Notes: a model not told the origin generated them from the letters alone. Shown: positions 1 through 11,124, counted from the first letter of the stretch. The stretch is 64,000 nucleotides of DNA from Pseudomonas sp. A-RE-19 (GCF_019956555.1 NZ_JAHBDQ010000007.1:97840-161839); one strand, 5' to 3'. Numbers and translations are program-made.

Positions 1-614
1 CGCGCCACCACGTCTTCGCCGCGGACAATGTCGCGCAGACGCTTGGCCACTTCCACCAGCAACATATCGCCACTGGCGTGACCATAGCCGTCGTTGACCG
101 CCTTGAATCCGTCAAGATCAAGCATGCACACCGCCAGCGGAATGTGCTCATGCCGGGAGAACTCCAGCGCCTGATCCAGCAAATCCGACAGGAACGCACG
201 ATTGGGCAGCCCGGTCAGCACGTCATGCCCGACTCGCCATTGCAGGGTTTGCAGCAGTTGACGTTTTTCGCTGATGTCGAAACGAATCGACAAGTATCGA
301 TGAATGCGCCCGGTGGCGTCATCGAGCACCGGCACCATGGTGCTGTCGACCCAATACAGGCTGCCATCCTTGGCGCGATTACAAATCTCGCCCTTCCATA
401 TATTGCCCAGGGCGATGGTGCGCCACATGGCGGCGAAGAAATCGGCCGAATGCAGGCCGGAATTCAACAGGCGATGGTTCTGCCCTAGCAGTTCCTCGCG
501 ACTGTAGCCGGACACGGCGCAGAATTGATCGTTGACGTACGTAATCCGGCCGTCCAGATCAGTCTCGGAAAAAATGGCGGCGGCATCCACGGCCCTGCGG
601 TATTTCTCATCCAT
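1..614 (-). CDS. PAS-GGDEF signalling protein (5' part, runs off the left edge)
   Basis: Translating the minus strand from the ATG at 614 gives 204 codons with no stop before the window edge. Residues about 1-120 form a PAS fold (start MDEKYRRAVDAAAIFSETD, then a PAC-like segment ending DISEKRQLLQTLQ). Next comes the beginning of a GGDEF domain (VGHDVLTGLPNR, LDLDGFKAVNDGYGHASGD). The visible part ends at RGEDVVAR, just before the expected GGDEF signature; RGED sits where the inhibitory RxxD site of cyclic-di-GMP cyclases lies. A TGA two codons upstream of the ATG fixes the start. Likely role: diguanylate cyclase, or a GGDEF-EAL hybrid if an EAL domain follows outside the window. No membrane segment is visible, so it is probably a soluble sensor. 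Activity cannot be judged because the catalytic motif is missing from the window. Confidence 0.88.
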   Translation of the reverse strand, partial: MDEKYRRAVDAAAIFSETDLDGRITYVNDQFCAVSGYSREELLGQNHRLLNSGLHSADFFAAMWRTIALGNIWKGEICNRAKDGSLYWVDSTMVPVLDDATGRIHRYLSIRFDISEKRQLLQTLQWRVGHDVLTGLPNRAFLSDLLDQALEFSRHEHIPLAVCMLDLDGFKAVNDGYGHASGDMLLVEVAKRLRDIVRGEDVVA

Positions 615-1032
615 GAGTCAGGCTCGATGTCGCTAGCGGTGGCACCGCTCGACCAGCGCAGGATGCCCGGAAGAGATGTTTTGAGAAGTACAGCGCAGAG
701 ACACGTTATCACTCCATGAACAGCGTTTGACGGCCCCCGGACAGCCGAAGATCAACTAGTCTCAAAGGCCACGGGCAAGGCAGTAACTTCGACTCTGGTA
801 ACATTTCGTCGCGAGATTTCAGACCGCTGAGGGCCTCTGCGCATACCCGGCAGGCAACGCAATGCTGGCTTTTTCATATCGCCTAAACTAAAGAAAGCAG
901 CTCACCAAAAAACCCTTCAATGCGGCGATTCTACGAAATGCATCACATTTTGCAAAGCAAGGTGATGGATCATGCAGTTGCCTAATGCAAAAATCTATCG
1001 TTAAGTTCTTGATTCTAAATGGGAATTGAGCG
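615..1032. other. Intergenic region upstream of the Xre gene
   Basis: This 418-base gap separates the leftward PAS-GGDEF gene from the rightward Xre gene, so it must hold divergent promoters. It is AT-rich near 860-1020. A spaced inverted pair (TTTTGCA near 952, TGCAAAA near 986) could be an autoregulatory site, but it is weak. I see no coding sequence or clear RNA gene. Confidence 0.4.
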
Positions 1033-1347
1033 ATGCAAATTTCAAGTTTGGGTCCGGCCATCCGACGCTACCGCAAGGTCGCAGGGCTTACTCAGGCTGA
1101 ACTCGGCGAAAAAACCGGTTTTGACCCCAAAACCATCAGCCGCTTCGAAACCGGCACCTATACCCCCAGCGTGGAAGCATTGTTCCTGCTTGCCGATGTG
1201 CTGGGTGTGAAGCTGAAAGTCTTTTTCGCAGATCTGGGCGACGAAGATGAACAGCGGGCGTACCTGTTTAGCGTCATACACAAAGCCACCCCGAAGGATC
1301 TGGGAAAGCTGATCGCAGCGGTTGACCAGGCCTTGTCCAAGCCTTAG
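1033..1347 (+). CDS. Xre/Cro-type helix-turn-helix transcriptional regulator
   Basis: A 104-residue protein with one HTH_3 domain at about residues 7-62: LGPAIRRYRKVAGLTQAELGEK, then the recognition helix around DPKTISRFETG. The C-terminal 40 residues are short and helical, without an effector domain, so this is a minimal DNA-binding regulator that probably dimerises. The ATG at 1033 is preceded by a purine-rich stretch (GGGAATTGAG). It stands alone, transcribed away from the cyclase gene, and ends in a strong terminator, so it is monocistronic. Nothing toxin-like lies next to it, so it is unlikely to be an antitoxin. Its targets cannot be told from the sequence. Confidence 0.85.
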   Translation: MQISSLGPAIRRYRKVAGLTQAELGEKTGFDPKTISRFETGTYTPSVEALFLLADVLGVKLKVFFADLGDEDEQRAYLFSVIHKATPKDLGKLIAAVDQALSKP

Positions 1348-1359
1348 TGCCAGTAAATG

Positions 1360-1406
1360 AAAAAAGGAGGCCGACCTGTCGAATCGACAAGTCGGCCTCC
1401 TTTTTT
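1360..1406 (+). terminator. Intrinsic terminator of the Xre gene
   Basis: A perfect stem (AAAGGAGGCCGAC pairing with GTCGGCCTCCTTT) with a U-tract lies 13 bases after the stop codon. The A-tract on the other side would let it also stop leftward transcription coming from the 4.5S RNA side. Confidence 0.93.
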
Positions 1407-1493
1407 ATATCCCGCTCTTTAATTCGGAAACGACGAAACACCGCCCTGGATAAGCGCCATGGCAGCGAAAACAAAAACAGTATTTTTAGATAG

Positions 1494-1515
1494 AAAACAC
1501 GAAAGAGGGTTCGTG
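1494..1515 (-). terminator. Terminator of the 4.5S RNA gene
   Basis: On the minus strand, CACGAA and TTCGTG form a 6-bp stem around a 6-nt loop, followed by TTTTC. It lies just past the 3' end of the SRP RNA. Confidence 0.75.
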
Positions 1516-1529
1516 CTGCGTTATGGAGG

Positions 1530-1634
1530 CAACCCCACCAGCCACACCCCGGCACACAATGTTCCCGCTGTGGCTGCTTCCTTCCGGATCTGACCAGGTT
1601 CACGGGTAATCGTTGCGGGGGGACCGATGGGGTC
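1530..1634 (-). ncRNA. ffs: Signal recognition particle 4.5S RNA (bacterial small SRP RNA)
   Basis: The minus strand contains the universal SRP apical domain: GGTCAGATCCGGAAGGAAG followed by CAGCC, which is the Ffh-binding tetraloop and symmetric/asymmetric loop region. The flanks pair into the long closing helix (GACCCCATC near 1634-1626 with GGTGGGGTT near 1540-1531). An outer GTTATGG/CCATAAC pair at 1642-1636 and 1526-1520 extends the helix, so the primary transcript is longer than the mature RNA. The RNA binds Ffh and guides nascent inner-membrane proteins to FtsY. It is a single essential gene, read opposite to the Xre gene. Mature ends are approximate; RNase P processing of the 5' end is expected from other bacteria. 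Confidence 0.95.
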
Positions 1635-1669
1635 ACCATAACGACGCTCACCTGACGGCGAGCCGCGCC

Positions 1670-1697
1670 ATTGTACCTATCTGAGACGAAGTTACAA
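1670..1697 (-). promoter_or_regulatory. Sigma70 promoter of ffs
   Basis: On the minus strand TTGTAA (1697-1692) and TACAAT (1675-1670) are 16 bp apart, putting transcription start near 1663. A small GC-rich hairpin (GCTCG-CC...GG-GAGC) would form the 5' leader removed during maturation. Confidence 0.7.
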
Positions 1698-1749
1698 CCG
1701 TTCCGGCGGATTAAAAAATATGAGCCGCTTCAAGGACATGCGCTGACCC

Positions 1750-1814
1750 AAAAAGATCGCAGCCTTCGGCAGCTCCTACATGGATTGGCGCACACCCGAA
1801 GGCTGCGATCTTTT
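1750..1814. repeat. REP doublet, GTAGGAGCTGC / GCTGCGATCTTTT type (one arm degraded)
   Basis: AGATCGCAGCCTTCGGCAGC TCCTAC is followed by a second, inverted GAAGGCTGCGATCTTTT arm. The second arm lacks its GTAGGAGCTG part. It lies just past the 3' end of the metallopeptidase gene. Confidence 0.85.
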
Positions 1815-1818
1815 GATC

Positions 1819-2982
1819 CTACTGCGCCAACACCTCATCCGCCCTGCCACCCTCCTGCTGGATCACCAGGTGAATGAAGTGCAGCTTGGCAATCACCGCA
1901 GGCGGCAGCACGAACGGATAGAAATCCGGCTGCCCCATGCTGCGTGACAGTTCATTGAGCATACCGGCCAGTTCGATCCATGCATTGACGAACGACAGGA
2001 ACGCCGGGCCGCCAGGGTGCTGCGGATCGAAGAGCGTGCTGGGTGGAAACGGCTGGTAATCGAAATCCATTTCCTGCGCACTCATGCCAAAACCCAGCGC
2101 GGTGTCTACCGCATCCATCATGTGCAGGTAGTGAGCCCAGGTTTCTGCCCAGTCTTCCCAGGGGTGCATGGTGGCGTAGGCGCTGACGTAATGTTGCTGC
2201 CAGTCGAGCGGCACGCCTTGCTTATAATGCCGCTCAAGGGCTTCGGCGTAGCTTTCACGCTCGTCGCCGAACAGACCGCGAAACGCTTCCAGCCAATGAC
2301 GGTTGGCGACCAGGCGGTCCCAATAGTAATGCCCTGCCTCGTGACGAAAGTGCCCGAGCAGCGTGCGATAAGGTTCGTGCATCTGCACGCGAACCTGTTC
2401 GCGATGGGCGTCGTCGGCCTCTTTGATATCGAGGGTGATCAGACCGTTCGCGTGCCCGGTGGTCGGTGGTTTGCCTTCGAGGTCGATACCGATGAAATCG
2501 AAGGCCAGACCGACCTCTTCGTCCACGGTTTTCGGAATGACCTGCAAACCCAGGCTGAACAGCTGTGCCACCAGACGACGCTTGGCGGTTTCCACTTTGC
2601 GCCAGCGCTCGTGATTCTCGGGGATCGACAGGTCGGGAATGGTGCGATTCAGGCTACAGGCGATGCACAACCCATCGTGATCATTGGCCGGCAGCAGCCA
2701 ATTGCACGCGGCCGGGGAATCGAGATTGGCGCAGCAGCGGAACACACCGGCGCCGGGATCGGCGTCGAGCAACCAGGTATCCGCTTGCGGGCCGGGCTGC
2801 AGCGAAGACAAGCGACTCTGCTGCGGCTGATAACCCAGCGCCGCCGAACACGCCAGGCACTGGCTGTTGCGAAAGAACAGTGACTGCCCGCAGCGACAAT
2901 GCCAGACCTTGCTGTTGCGCGAACGCTCGCCCATGAAGGGCGCGGCGATGCGTGAGCTGAGCTGTTCGAAGAAGCGGTACAT
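1819..2982 (-). CDS. Zinc-ribbon protein with putative zinc-binding metallopeptidase domain
   Basis: 387 residues. The N-terminus carries a zinc ribbon (C29-x-C31...C42-x2-C45), and more cysteines follow (C83, C84, C93, C106, C109). The second half has a zincin signature HEAGHYYWDRL with H214, E215 and H218, and aromatic-rich conserved blocks (WEDWAETWAHYLHMMDAVDTA near residues 285-305) that probably include the third metal ligand. This matches a widespread family annotated only as zinc-ribbon putative metallopeptidase; substrates are unknown. There is no signal peptide, so it is cytoplasmic. It stands alone downstream of a REP and upstream of another, away from the ligA unit. Fold assignment is good; enzymatic activity is inferred from the HExxH motif only. 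Confidence 0.85.
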   Translation of the reverse strand: MYRFFEQLSSRIAAPFMGERSRNSKVWHCRCGQSLFFRNSQCLACSAALGYQPQQSRLSSLQPGPQADTWLLDADPGAGVFRCCANLDSPAACNWLLPANDHDGLCIACSLNRTIPDLSIPENHERWRKVETAKRRLVAQLFSLGLQVIPKTVDEEVGLAFDFIGIDLEGKPPTTGHANGLITLDIKEADDAHREQVRVQMHEPYRTLLGHFRHEAGHYYWDRLVANRHWLEAFRGLFGDERESYAEALERHYKQGVPLDWQQHYVSAYATMHPWEDWAETWAHYLHMMDAVDTALGFGMSAQEMDFDYQPFPPSTLFDPQHPGGPAFLSFVNAWIELAGMLNELSRSMGQPDFYPFVLPPAVIAKLHFIHLVIQQEGGRADEVLAQ

Positions 2983-3056
2983 GGCGATCTCTCCCTGGGG
3001 CCTGCCAAGACTAGATCATTCTTGTACCGTGATCGTTCCTGCGTTCTGTGTAAGCA

Positions 3057-3166
3057 AGATCAAAAGATCGCAGCCTTCGGCAGCTCCTACATCTATGGGA
3101 TCGGTGTCGTTTCCGCCCAACATACGCTGAGCGCCAATCCCTAGAGCTGCCGAAGACTGCGATCTT
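3057..3166. repeat. REP doublet between the metallopeptidase gene and ligA
   Basis: Inverted arms AAAAGATCGCAGCCTTCGGC...TCCTAC and TAGAGCTGCCGAAGACTGCGATCTT are about 50 bp apart. The arms have diverged slightly (GAAGACTGC against GAAGGCTGC). It ends 7 bp from the ligA stop codon, so it forms the 3' UTR hairpin of ligA. Confidence 0.88.
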
Positions 3167-3173
3167 GGCGATC

Positions 3174-5576
<2,403 letters not shown>

Positions 5577-5586
5577 TCATCTCATC

Positions 5587-5685
5587 AAGATCAAGAGATC
5601 GCAGCCTCGTTTCACTCGACAGCTCCTACAGAAAATCGCAAACCCTGTAGGAGCTGTCGAGTGAAACGAGGCTGCGATCTTTTGC
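5587..5685. repeat. REP doublet with long arms, zipA-ligA spacer
   Basis: Arms GATCGCAGCCTCGTTTCACT-CGACAGCTCCTACAG and its inverted copy, about 37 bp each, are nearly perfect. The tip sequence (CTCGTTTCACTCGA) differs from the other doublets in the window, so this is a sequence variant of the GTAGGAGCTG class. Confidence 0.88.
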
Positions 5686-5687
5686 CT

Positions 5688-6545
5688 TTAACGCTTCTGG
5701 GTCAGGGCGCGACGCTCGAATTCGACGATGCGCTGACGGTAGTGCTCAATCGTTTGGGCGGTCAGCACGCTGCGCTGGTCGTCTTTCAGTTCGCCGTTCA
5801 GCTCCTGGGACAATTTACGCGCCGCAGCCACCATCACGTCGAAGGCCTGCTTCGGATGACGCGGGCCTGGCAGACCGAGGAAGAAGCTCACCGCCGGGGT
5901 GCTGAAATGATCGATGTCATCCAGATCGAAGACACCCGGCTTGACCGCATTGGCCATGGAGAACAGGACTTCGCCGTTACCGGCCATGCTTTCGTGACGG
6001 TGGAAAATATCCATCTCGCCGAAGCGCAGACCGCTTTCCAGAATGTTCTGCAACAGCGCCGGGCCCTTGAAGCCGGCCGGGTCGCGGCAAATCACGCTGA
6101 TCACCAGCACTTCTTCGGCTTGCGGCTGATCTTTATCGGCCGAGCTGGCGGGTTTGGTGTCATCCGGGAAGTCGTCACGGCTGTTGAAGCTCGGGCCGCC
6201 GTCCAGGTCCAGGTTGAGGTTCAAGTCACCTTGCGATGGCTCGCCATGACCACGCTTGCCGCGTTTGGAACCCGATTCGCGGGACTCGCGGGGCTCGCGC
6301 GCTGGCATGCTCACCGACGGCAGGTCGTGCTCGTCCAGTTGCGGTTCCTTATGCGTGTCCAGCACACGGGGCGGGCCCAACAGCTCGGCGCTGGTGTCCT
6401 CGTCCGGCAGGTTGGACAGATTTCGGTCAAGACGAAACTTCAGTTTTCCCTTGCCGCCGCGCATGCGACGCCAGCCATCGAAAAGAATACCGGCAATGAC
6501 AATAATGCCGATGACGATCAGCCACTCGCGCAGACCGATTTCCAT
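5688..6545 (-). CDS. zipA: Cell division protein ZipA
   Basis: 285 residues. ZipA anchors FtsZ to the inner membrane at the septum. The N-terminus is a single membrane anchor ([20 protein letters not shown], about residues 6-25) followed by a basic segment ([16 protein letters not shown]). Residues about 35-140 are a charged, low-complexity linker. The C-terminal 140 residues are the FtsZ-binding domain ([40 protein letters not shown]). It lies between smc and ligA, all leftward. An 8-bp perfect inverted repeat sits 40 bp upstream of the start. The length and architecture match other Pseudomonas ZipA proteins. Confidence 0.95.
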   Translation of the reverse strand: MEIGLREWLIVIGIIVIAGILFDGWRRMRGGKGKLKFRLDRNLSNLPDEDTSAELLGPPRVLDTHKEPQLDEHDLPSVSMPAREPRESRESGSKRGKRGHGEPSQGDLNLNLDLDGGPSFNSRDDFPDDTKPASSADKDQPQAEEVLVISVICRDPAGFKGPALLQNILESGLRFGEMDIFHRHESMAGNGEVLFSMANAVKPGVFDLDDIDHFSTPAVSFFLGLPGPRHPKQAFDVMVAAARKLSQELNGELKDDQRSVLTAQTIEHYRQRIVEFERRALTQKR

Positions 6546-6584
6546 GTAATCCCGTGCCTCTATAAAAAATGCTGAAAAATAAGG

Positions 6585-6603
6585 GGTTTACATTGTGTAA
6601 ACC
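6585..6603. promoter_or_regulatory. Perfect palindrome upstream of zipA
   Basis: GGTTTACA-TTG-TGTAAACC, two perfect 8-bp arms with a 3-nt spacer, starts 40 bp before the zipA ATG. No U-tract follows in either direction, so an operator is more likely than a terminator. The binding protein is unknown. Confidence 0.5.
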
Positions 6604-6803
6604 GCTTTAAAACGTGGCGCCAACTCTATGTTCTGACAGGCGTTTTGCCCACGTATACGAAAAATTGACATTAAACTAGCACGACCAAAGATAACTTTAC
6701 ACCGTCTGTCACAGTGGCTTGCGCGAATTATGTCGATTGGCCAGCAAGTCAAGGCAGGCAAAAAGCCCTACAGCTCAAAATTACTTGCCCTACATACAAT
6801 GAC

Positions 6804-9800
6804 TCAGGCGTCCACCATCGCCATCGCCTCCTCCACATCCACTGCCACCAGACGCGAGCAACCCGGTTCGTGCATCGTCACCCCCATCAATTGATCGGCC
6901 ATTTCCATGGCGATCTTGTTGTGGGTGATGTAGATGAACTGCACCGTCTGCGACATTTCTTTGACCAGCCGTGCGTAGCGTCCAACGTTAGCGTCATCCA
7001 ATGGTGCGTCAACCTCATCGAGCATGCAGAACGGCGCCGGATTCAATTTGAAGATGGCAAATACCAGGGCCAATGCGGTCAGGGCTTTTTCGCCACCGGA
7101 GAGCAAATGGATGGTGCTGTTCTTCTTTCCTGGCGGCTGCGCCATGATCGTTACCCCTGTATCGAGTAGATCTTCGCCCGTCAGTTCCAAATACGCGCGT
7201 CCTCCACCGAAAACTTTTGGGAAAAGGGCCTGTAAACCGCCATTGATCTGATCAAAGGTATCTTTGAAGCGGTTTCGGGTTTCCTTGTCGATCTTGCGAA
7301 TCACGTTCTCGAGCGTGTCCAGCGCTTCCACCAAATCGTCGTTCTGAGCATCCAGATAACGTTTACGCTCGGATTGCTGTTGGTATTCGTCGATGGCCGC
7401 GAGGTTGATCGCGCCGAGGCGCTGAATCCGCGCGGCAATGCGCTCGATTTCTTCCTCGGCGTCTTTCTCGTTGGCCCCGGCGACCAGCGTGGCGAGCACC
7501 CCATTGAGATCGTAGCCGTCCTCGAGCAATTGATCCTGCAAGGTCTTGCGGCGCACCGTCAGCGCTTGCCATTCCATGCGCTGGTGCTCGAGCTGGCTGC
7601 GGATCAATTGGGATTGCTGCTCGGCCTGAGTGCGGCGCTTTTCAGCGTCACGCAGTTCGCGGTCGGCGTCTTCCATGGCGATTTGCGCGGTCTTGAGCTC
7701 TTCGTCGACGGTCATGCGCTTGTCGAGCAACTCTTCGAGTTTCAGCCGCAACTCTTCCAGCGGCGCCTCGCCCTCTTCCAGATTGAGGCTCAGTTGTTCG
7801 CGCTTCTCGGTCAGGCGCTCGGACTGCATTTCCAGCCGCTCAAGGGCCTGACGAGTGGAATCATGTTGCGCTTTCAGCGAACCAAGGCGCACCGCCAACT
7901 GATGCGCATGATCTTTGTGCTGCCGGGCTTCCTGACGCACCCGATCCAGTCGCTCGCGCAGGCTGTCACGCTGGGCCAGCAGCAGCTCGCGCTGCTCGGT
8001 GTCCAGCGCCATGCTGTCGAGGGCTTCCTGCAATTGCAGGCGCGCTTCACCGATGTTTTCGTGTTCCAGGTCACGCTGTTCGCTCAGCTCGATGAGTTCT
8101 TCATCGAGTCGGGTGCGACGCAGGGTCAACTGTTCGACCTTGGCTTTGCCGGCGGACAACTGGGCTTTCAACTCGCCTTGCTGACGGGCTTCGTCTTGCA
8201 GCAGACGACGCAAATGTTCGCGGCCGTTTTCCTGCTGACGCTGTTGCGCCCTGAGATTCTGAAGTTGGGTTTCGAGGGTTTCGACCGTGGCTTCGCGCTC
8301 TTCGCGCTCTTCGCCCAACCGCTGAATTTCCTGGCCACGGGCGAGCACGCCGCTTTCCGCTTCGCTGGCCCGGCGCACGCGCAAAAAGTGTCGGCCGACC
8401 CAGTAACCGTCACGGCTGATCAGGCTTTGCCCGGCCGCCAATTGCCCGCGCAAGGCCAGGGCCTGTTCAAGGCTGTCGACCGGCTTGACCTGCCCCAGCC
8501 AGGGCGACAGATCGATCTGCGCCTCAACCTTGTCGAGCAAACTGCCGGGTATGCGTACGCCATCGCTGGCCGGGCTGAGCAGGCGCAAATCGCCTTGGGC
8601 AAACCCGGCCAGATCGAAATCACCGAAGTCGTCCACCAGCACCGCTTGCAGGTCGGCACCGAGCACGGTTTCCACCGCCAGCTCCCAACCGGCTTCAACC
8701 TTCAGGCCTTCGGCCAGACGCGGACGATCCGCCAAATGCTGTTCACGCAGCCATTCGGCAGTACCGGTGCCAGGATCGAGTGCGGCTTGCTGCAAGGCTT
8801 CCAACGACGCCAGGCGGCCGTTGAGCCGCTGCAAATCACCCTGCGCCTGCTGCTGCGCCGACAGCGCTTGCTGCAATTCCTGACGCAGTTGTTCAAGGCG
8901 CTCGACTTGCGCTTCTTCACTGGCCTGCAAGTCTTCGAGCGTGGCCTCGGACGCGGCCAACTGCTCGCTGAGTTCCATGATCGCCGCGTCTTCCGGATCC
9001 GCCGAGAGCAACGCGCGCTCTTCGCCAAGGCGCTTCTGGCGATCGGCCAAACGCTCCATGCTGGTTTCCAGCTGCTGGATACGCGACTGCTGAACTTCGG
9101 CCTGGCGGCGCGGCTCGGCGGCGGTGAGGTTGAAGGTGTCCCACTGCTCCTGCCAGCCGTGCATGGTGGTTTCGGATTCTTCGAGCGCGGCAGCCGCTTC
9201 TTCGGCGGCGGCGCTGGTGACTTCCTGTTCCGGTGTGAGCATGTCCAGCTCTTCGCCCAAGGTCAGCAGCAAGGTGCGGTCGTGACCCAAGTGAGACTCG
9301 GTTTCCAGCCGCGCGCGCTCGGCTTCTTTCAGGTCGTCCTGCAATTGACGCAAGCGCTGCTGACCGTGCTGGATACTCTGCTCGACCCGGGCGATGTCGC
9401 CGCCGACCGAATAGAAACGCCCCTGCACCAGATTGAAGCGTTCGGAGAGGTCGTGATGACCGTCACGCAAGCGTTCGATGGCCGCGTCGGCATTGCGTTG
9501 CTCGGCGACCAGGGCTTCGAAGGTGACTTCCTGAGTGCCGATGATCGACTCGCGCTGGCCGACCTGTTCGTTCAATGCCTGCCAGCGCAGGGCTGACAAC
9601 TGGGCCTTGAGCTGACGTTCTTCGCCCTTGTATTCCTGATACTTCTTGGCGGCCTCGGCCTGGCGGTGCAAGCGTTCAAGCTGACGCTCGAGCTCTTCGC
9701 GCAGGTCGGTCAGGCGGGCAAGGTTTTCATGGGTGCGGCGGATACGGTTTTCGGTCTCGCGCCGACGCTCCTTGTACTTGGAAATGCCGGCCGCTTCTTC

Positions 9801-10292
9801 GATGAAATTGCGCAGGTCTTCGGGCTTGGACTCGATCAGCTTGGAGATCATCCCCTGCTCGATAATCGAATAGCTGCGCGGGCCGAGGCCGGTCCCCAGA
9901 AAGATGTCGGTGATATCGCGACGGCGGCATTTGGTGCCGTTGAGGTAGTAGGTGGTCTGGCTGTCGCGGGTCACTTTGCGGCGAATGGAAATCTCCGCAT
10001 AGGCAGCCCATTCGCCGAGCAGCGTCCCGTCGGAGTTATCGAACACCAGCTCAATGCTGGCCTGACTCACCGGTTTACGGCTGGTCGAGCCGTTGAAGAT
10101 GACGTCGGTCATCGACTCGCCGCGCAAGTTCTTGGCCGAGCTCTCGCCCATCACCCAACGCACGGCGTCGATGATGTTCGACTTGCCGCAGCCATTGGGC
10201 CCGACCACGGCCGCCATGTTACTGGGGAAATTTACCGTGGTCGGGTCGACGAAGGATTTGAACCCCGCCAGCTTGATGCACTTGAGCCGCAC
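6804..10292 (-). CDS. smc: Chromosome segregation protein SMC
   Basis: 1162 residues. SMC is the ATPase of the condensin-like SMC-ScpAB complex that organises and separates chromosomes. Walker A is GPNGCGKS (residues 31-38). The signature LLSGGEKALTALAL starts at residue 1063 and Walker B is FCMLDEVDAP (about 1088-1097). Between them are two long heptad-rich coiled coils (about 170-500 and 650-1000) around a globular hinge (about 510-640, GLKVEAGWELAVETVLGADLQAVLVDD). Full length for a gammaproteobacterial SMC. The start codon lies 2 bp after the stop of the GntR gene, so the two are cotranscribed. A 258-bp gap with a palindrome separates it from zipA. Confidence 0.97.
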   Translation of the reverse strand: MRLKCIKLAGFKSFVDPTTVNFPSNMAAVVGPNGCGKSNIIDAVRWVMGESSAKNLRGESMTDVIFNGSTSRKPVSQASIELVFDNSDGTLLGEWAAYAEISIRRKVTRDSQTTYYLNGTKCRRRDITDIFLGTGLGPRSYSIIEQGMISKLIESKPEDLRNFIEEAAGISKYKERRRETENRIRRTHENLARLTDLREELERQLERLHRQAEAAKKYQEYKGEERQLKAQLSALRWQALNEQVGQRESIIGTQEVTFEALVAEQRNADAAIERLRDGHHDLSERFNLVQGRFYSVGGDIARVEQSIQHGQQRLRQLQDDLKEAERARLETESHLGHDRTLLLTLGEELDMLTPEQEVTSAAAEEAAAALEESETTMHGWQEQWDTFNLTAAEPRRQAEVQQSRIQQLETSMERLADRQKRLGEERALLSADPEDAAIMELSEQLAASEATLEDLQASEEAQVERLEQLRQELQQALSAQQQAQGDLQRLNGRLASLEALQQAALDPGTGTAEWLREQHLADRPRLAEGLKVEAGWELAVETVLGADLQAVLVDDFGDFDLAGFAQGDLRLLSPASDGVRIPGSLLDKVEAQIDLSPWLGQVKPVDSLEQALALRGQLAAGQSLISRDGYWVGRHFLRVRRASEAESGVLARGQEIQRLGEEREEREATVETLETQLQNLRAQQRQQENGREHLRRLLQDEARQQGELKAQLSAGKAKVEQLTLRRTRLDEELIELSEQRDLEHENIGEARLQLQEALDSMALDTEQRELLLAQRDSLRERLDRVRQEARQHKDHAHQLAVRLGSLKAQHDSTRQALERLEMQSERLTEKREQLSLNLEEGEAPLEELRLKLEELLDKRMTVDEELKTAQIAMEDADRELRDAEKRRTQAEQQSQLIRSQLEHQRMEWQALTVRRKTLQDQLLEDGYDLNGVLATLVAGANEKDAEEEIERIAARIQRLGAINLAAIDEYQQQSERKRYLDAQNDDLVEALDTLENVIRKIDKETRNRFKDTFDQINGGLQALFPKVFGGGRAYLELTGEDLLDTGVTIMAQPPGKKNSTIHLLSGGEKALTALALVFAIFKLNPAPFCMLDEVDAPLDDANVGRYARLVKEMSQTVQFIYITHNKIAMEMADQLMGVTMHEPGCSRLVAVDVEEAMAMVDA

Positions 10293-10294
10293 GC

Positions 10295-10954
10295 TTAAGC
10301 GACCGTCAGGGCAGAAACCACCAGATCGCAGCTGCGCTGGGCATACGCCGTCAGCACCTCGCGGATCTGCGGGACGTCACGGGCCAGCACGGCAGCGAGC
10401 AAGCGTTCGAACAATTCCAGAAACTCGCTCATCGAGGCCTTGCGCTGGTCCAGGGCGAGGAAATACGCGCGGCTCATGGCTGGCTGCAGATTCTCGACGG
10501 TTTCCTGCAAGTACGGATTGTTGGCGAACGGATAGGCGGCGCGCATCACACTGAAGCTGTCGTCGACGAACGTGCGGATGTCCTGGCGCTCGTAGCTGTC
10601 GGTCAGGCGCTGCTGGATCTGCACGAACGGCGCCATGTCGGCCTGGACTTGCCAGCCGCTGGCCACCGCGTTGCCGAGCAGAATGTACAACTCGCTCATC
10701 AGCGTGCATAGGCTCTGCACCTTGTGCGCCGTCAATTCGGTCACATGGGCGCCACGTCGCGGCAAAATCGCGATCAAGTGGCGGCGTTCGAGGATCAGCA
10801 AGGCCTCACGGACTGAACCGCGGCTGACATTGAGGGCCAGCGTGACCTTCTGTTCCTGGATGCGCTCCCCCGGCTTCATTTCGCCGCGAATGATACGTTC
10901 GGCGAGGTGGTGAGCGATTTGCTCGGCGAGGCTGTCCGGCGCCTTGAACGTCAT
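10295..10954 (-). CDS. GntR-family (FCD-type) transcriptional regulator upstream of smc
   Basis: 219 residues. An N-terminal winged HTH (residues about 8-75: SLAEQIAHHLAERIIRGEMKPGERIQEQKVTLALNVSRGSVREALLILERRHLIAILPRRGAHV) is followed by a helical FCD-like ligand domain. The gene is divergent from the xdh operon and directly upstream of smc, an arrangement I recall from other Pseudomonas genomes. Position suggests control of purine catabolism and of its own gene; the smc gene would then share its transcript. A pair of TGAC-N6-GTCA repeats in the divergent region are candidate operators. Its ligand is not known from the sequence. Confidence 0.88.
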   Translation of the reverse strand: MTFKAPDSLAEQIAHHLAERIIRGEMKPGERIQEQKVTLALNVSRGSVREALLILERRHLIAILPRRGAHVTELTAHKVQSLCTLMSELYILLGNAVASGWQVQADMAPFVQIQQRLTDSYERQDIRTFVDDSFSVMRAAYPFANNPYLQETVENLQPAMSRAYFLALDQRKASMSEFLELFERLLAAVLARDVPQIREVLTAYAQRSCDLVVSALTVA

Positions 10955-11040
10955 GGTTGTCCTTCAAACTCTTCGATCTGCACAAGCGGCGCAGTGTAGC
11001 GCAATTGATGGGTCATGGCGGAGTGCCCACCCAGCGGTTT

Positions 11041-11058
11041 TTGGCACGATTCAAGCAA
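11041..11058 (+). promoter_or_regulatory. Sigma54-type (-24/-12) promoter of xdhA
   Basis: TTGGCACG-ATTCAA-GCA has GG at 11043-11044 and GC at 11055-11056, exactly 10 bp apart. The -24 half matches the RpoN consensus fully, and the -12 half keeps the GC. Predicted start is near 11068, which gives a 153-nt leader. Sigma54 control fits use of purines as a nitrogen source. Confidence 0.65.
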
Positions 11059-11124
11059 AAGGCAAGCTATCCCGTGAGGGTCAATAATGAAGGAACGAGT
11101 CGTTGATCGACAAAATGCCATTTC

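Noticed and set aside
2867..3130. 87-codon plus-strand frame containing KRSQPSAAPT
   Set aside because: It is mainly antisense to the metallopeptidase gene plus a translated REP arm.
7374..9596. 740-codon plus-strand frame opposite smc
   Set aside because: Antisense shadow of the SMC coiled coil; the composition is rich in L, F, Q and H, as expected for reverse reading of E/K/L-rich codons.
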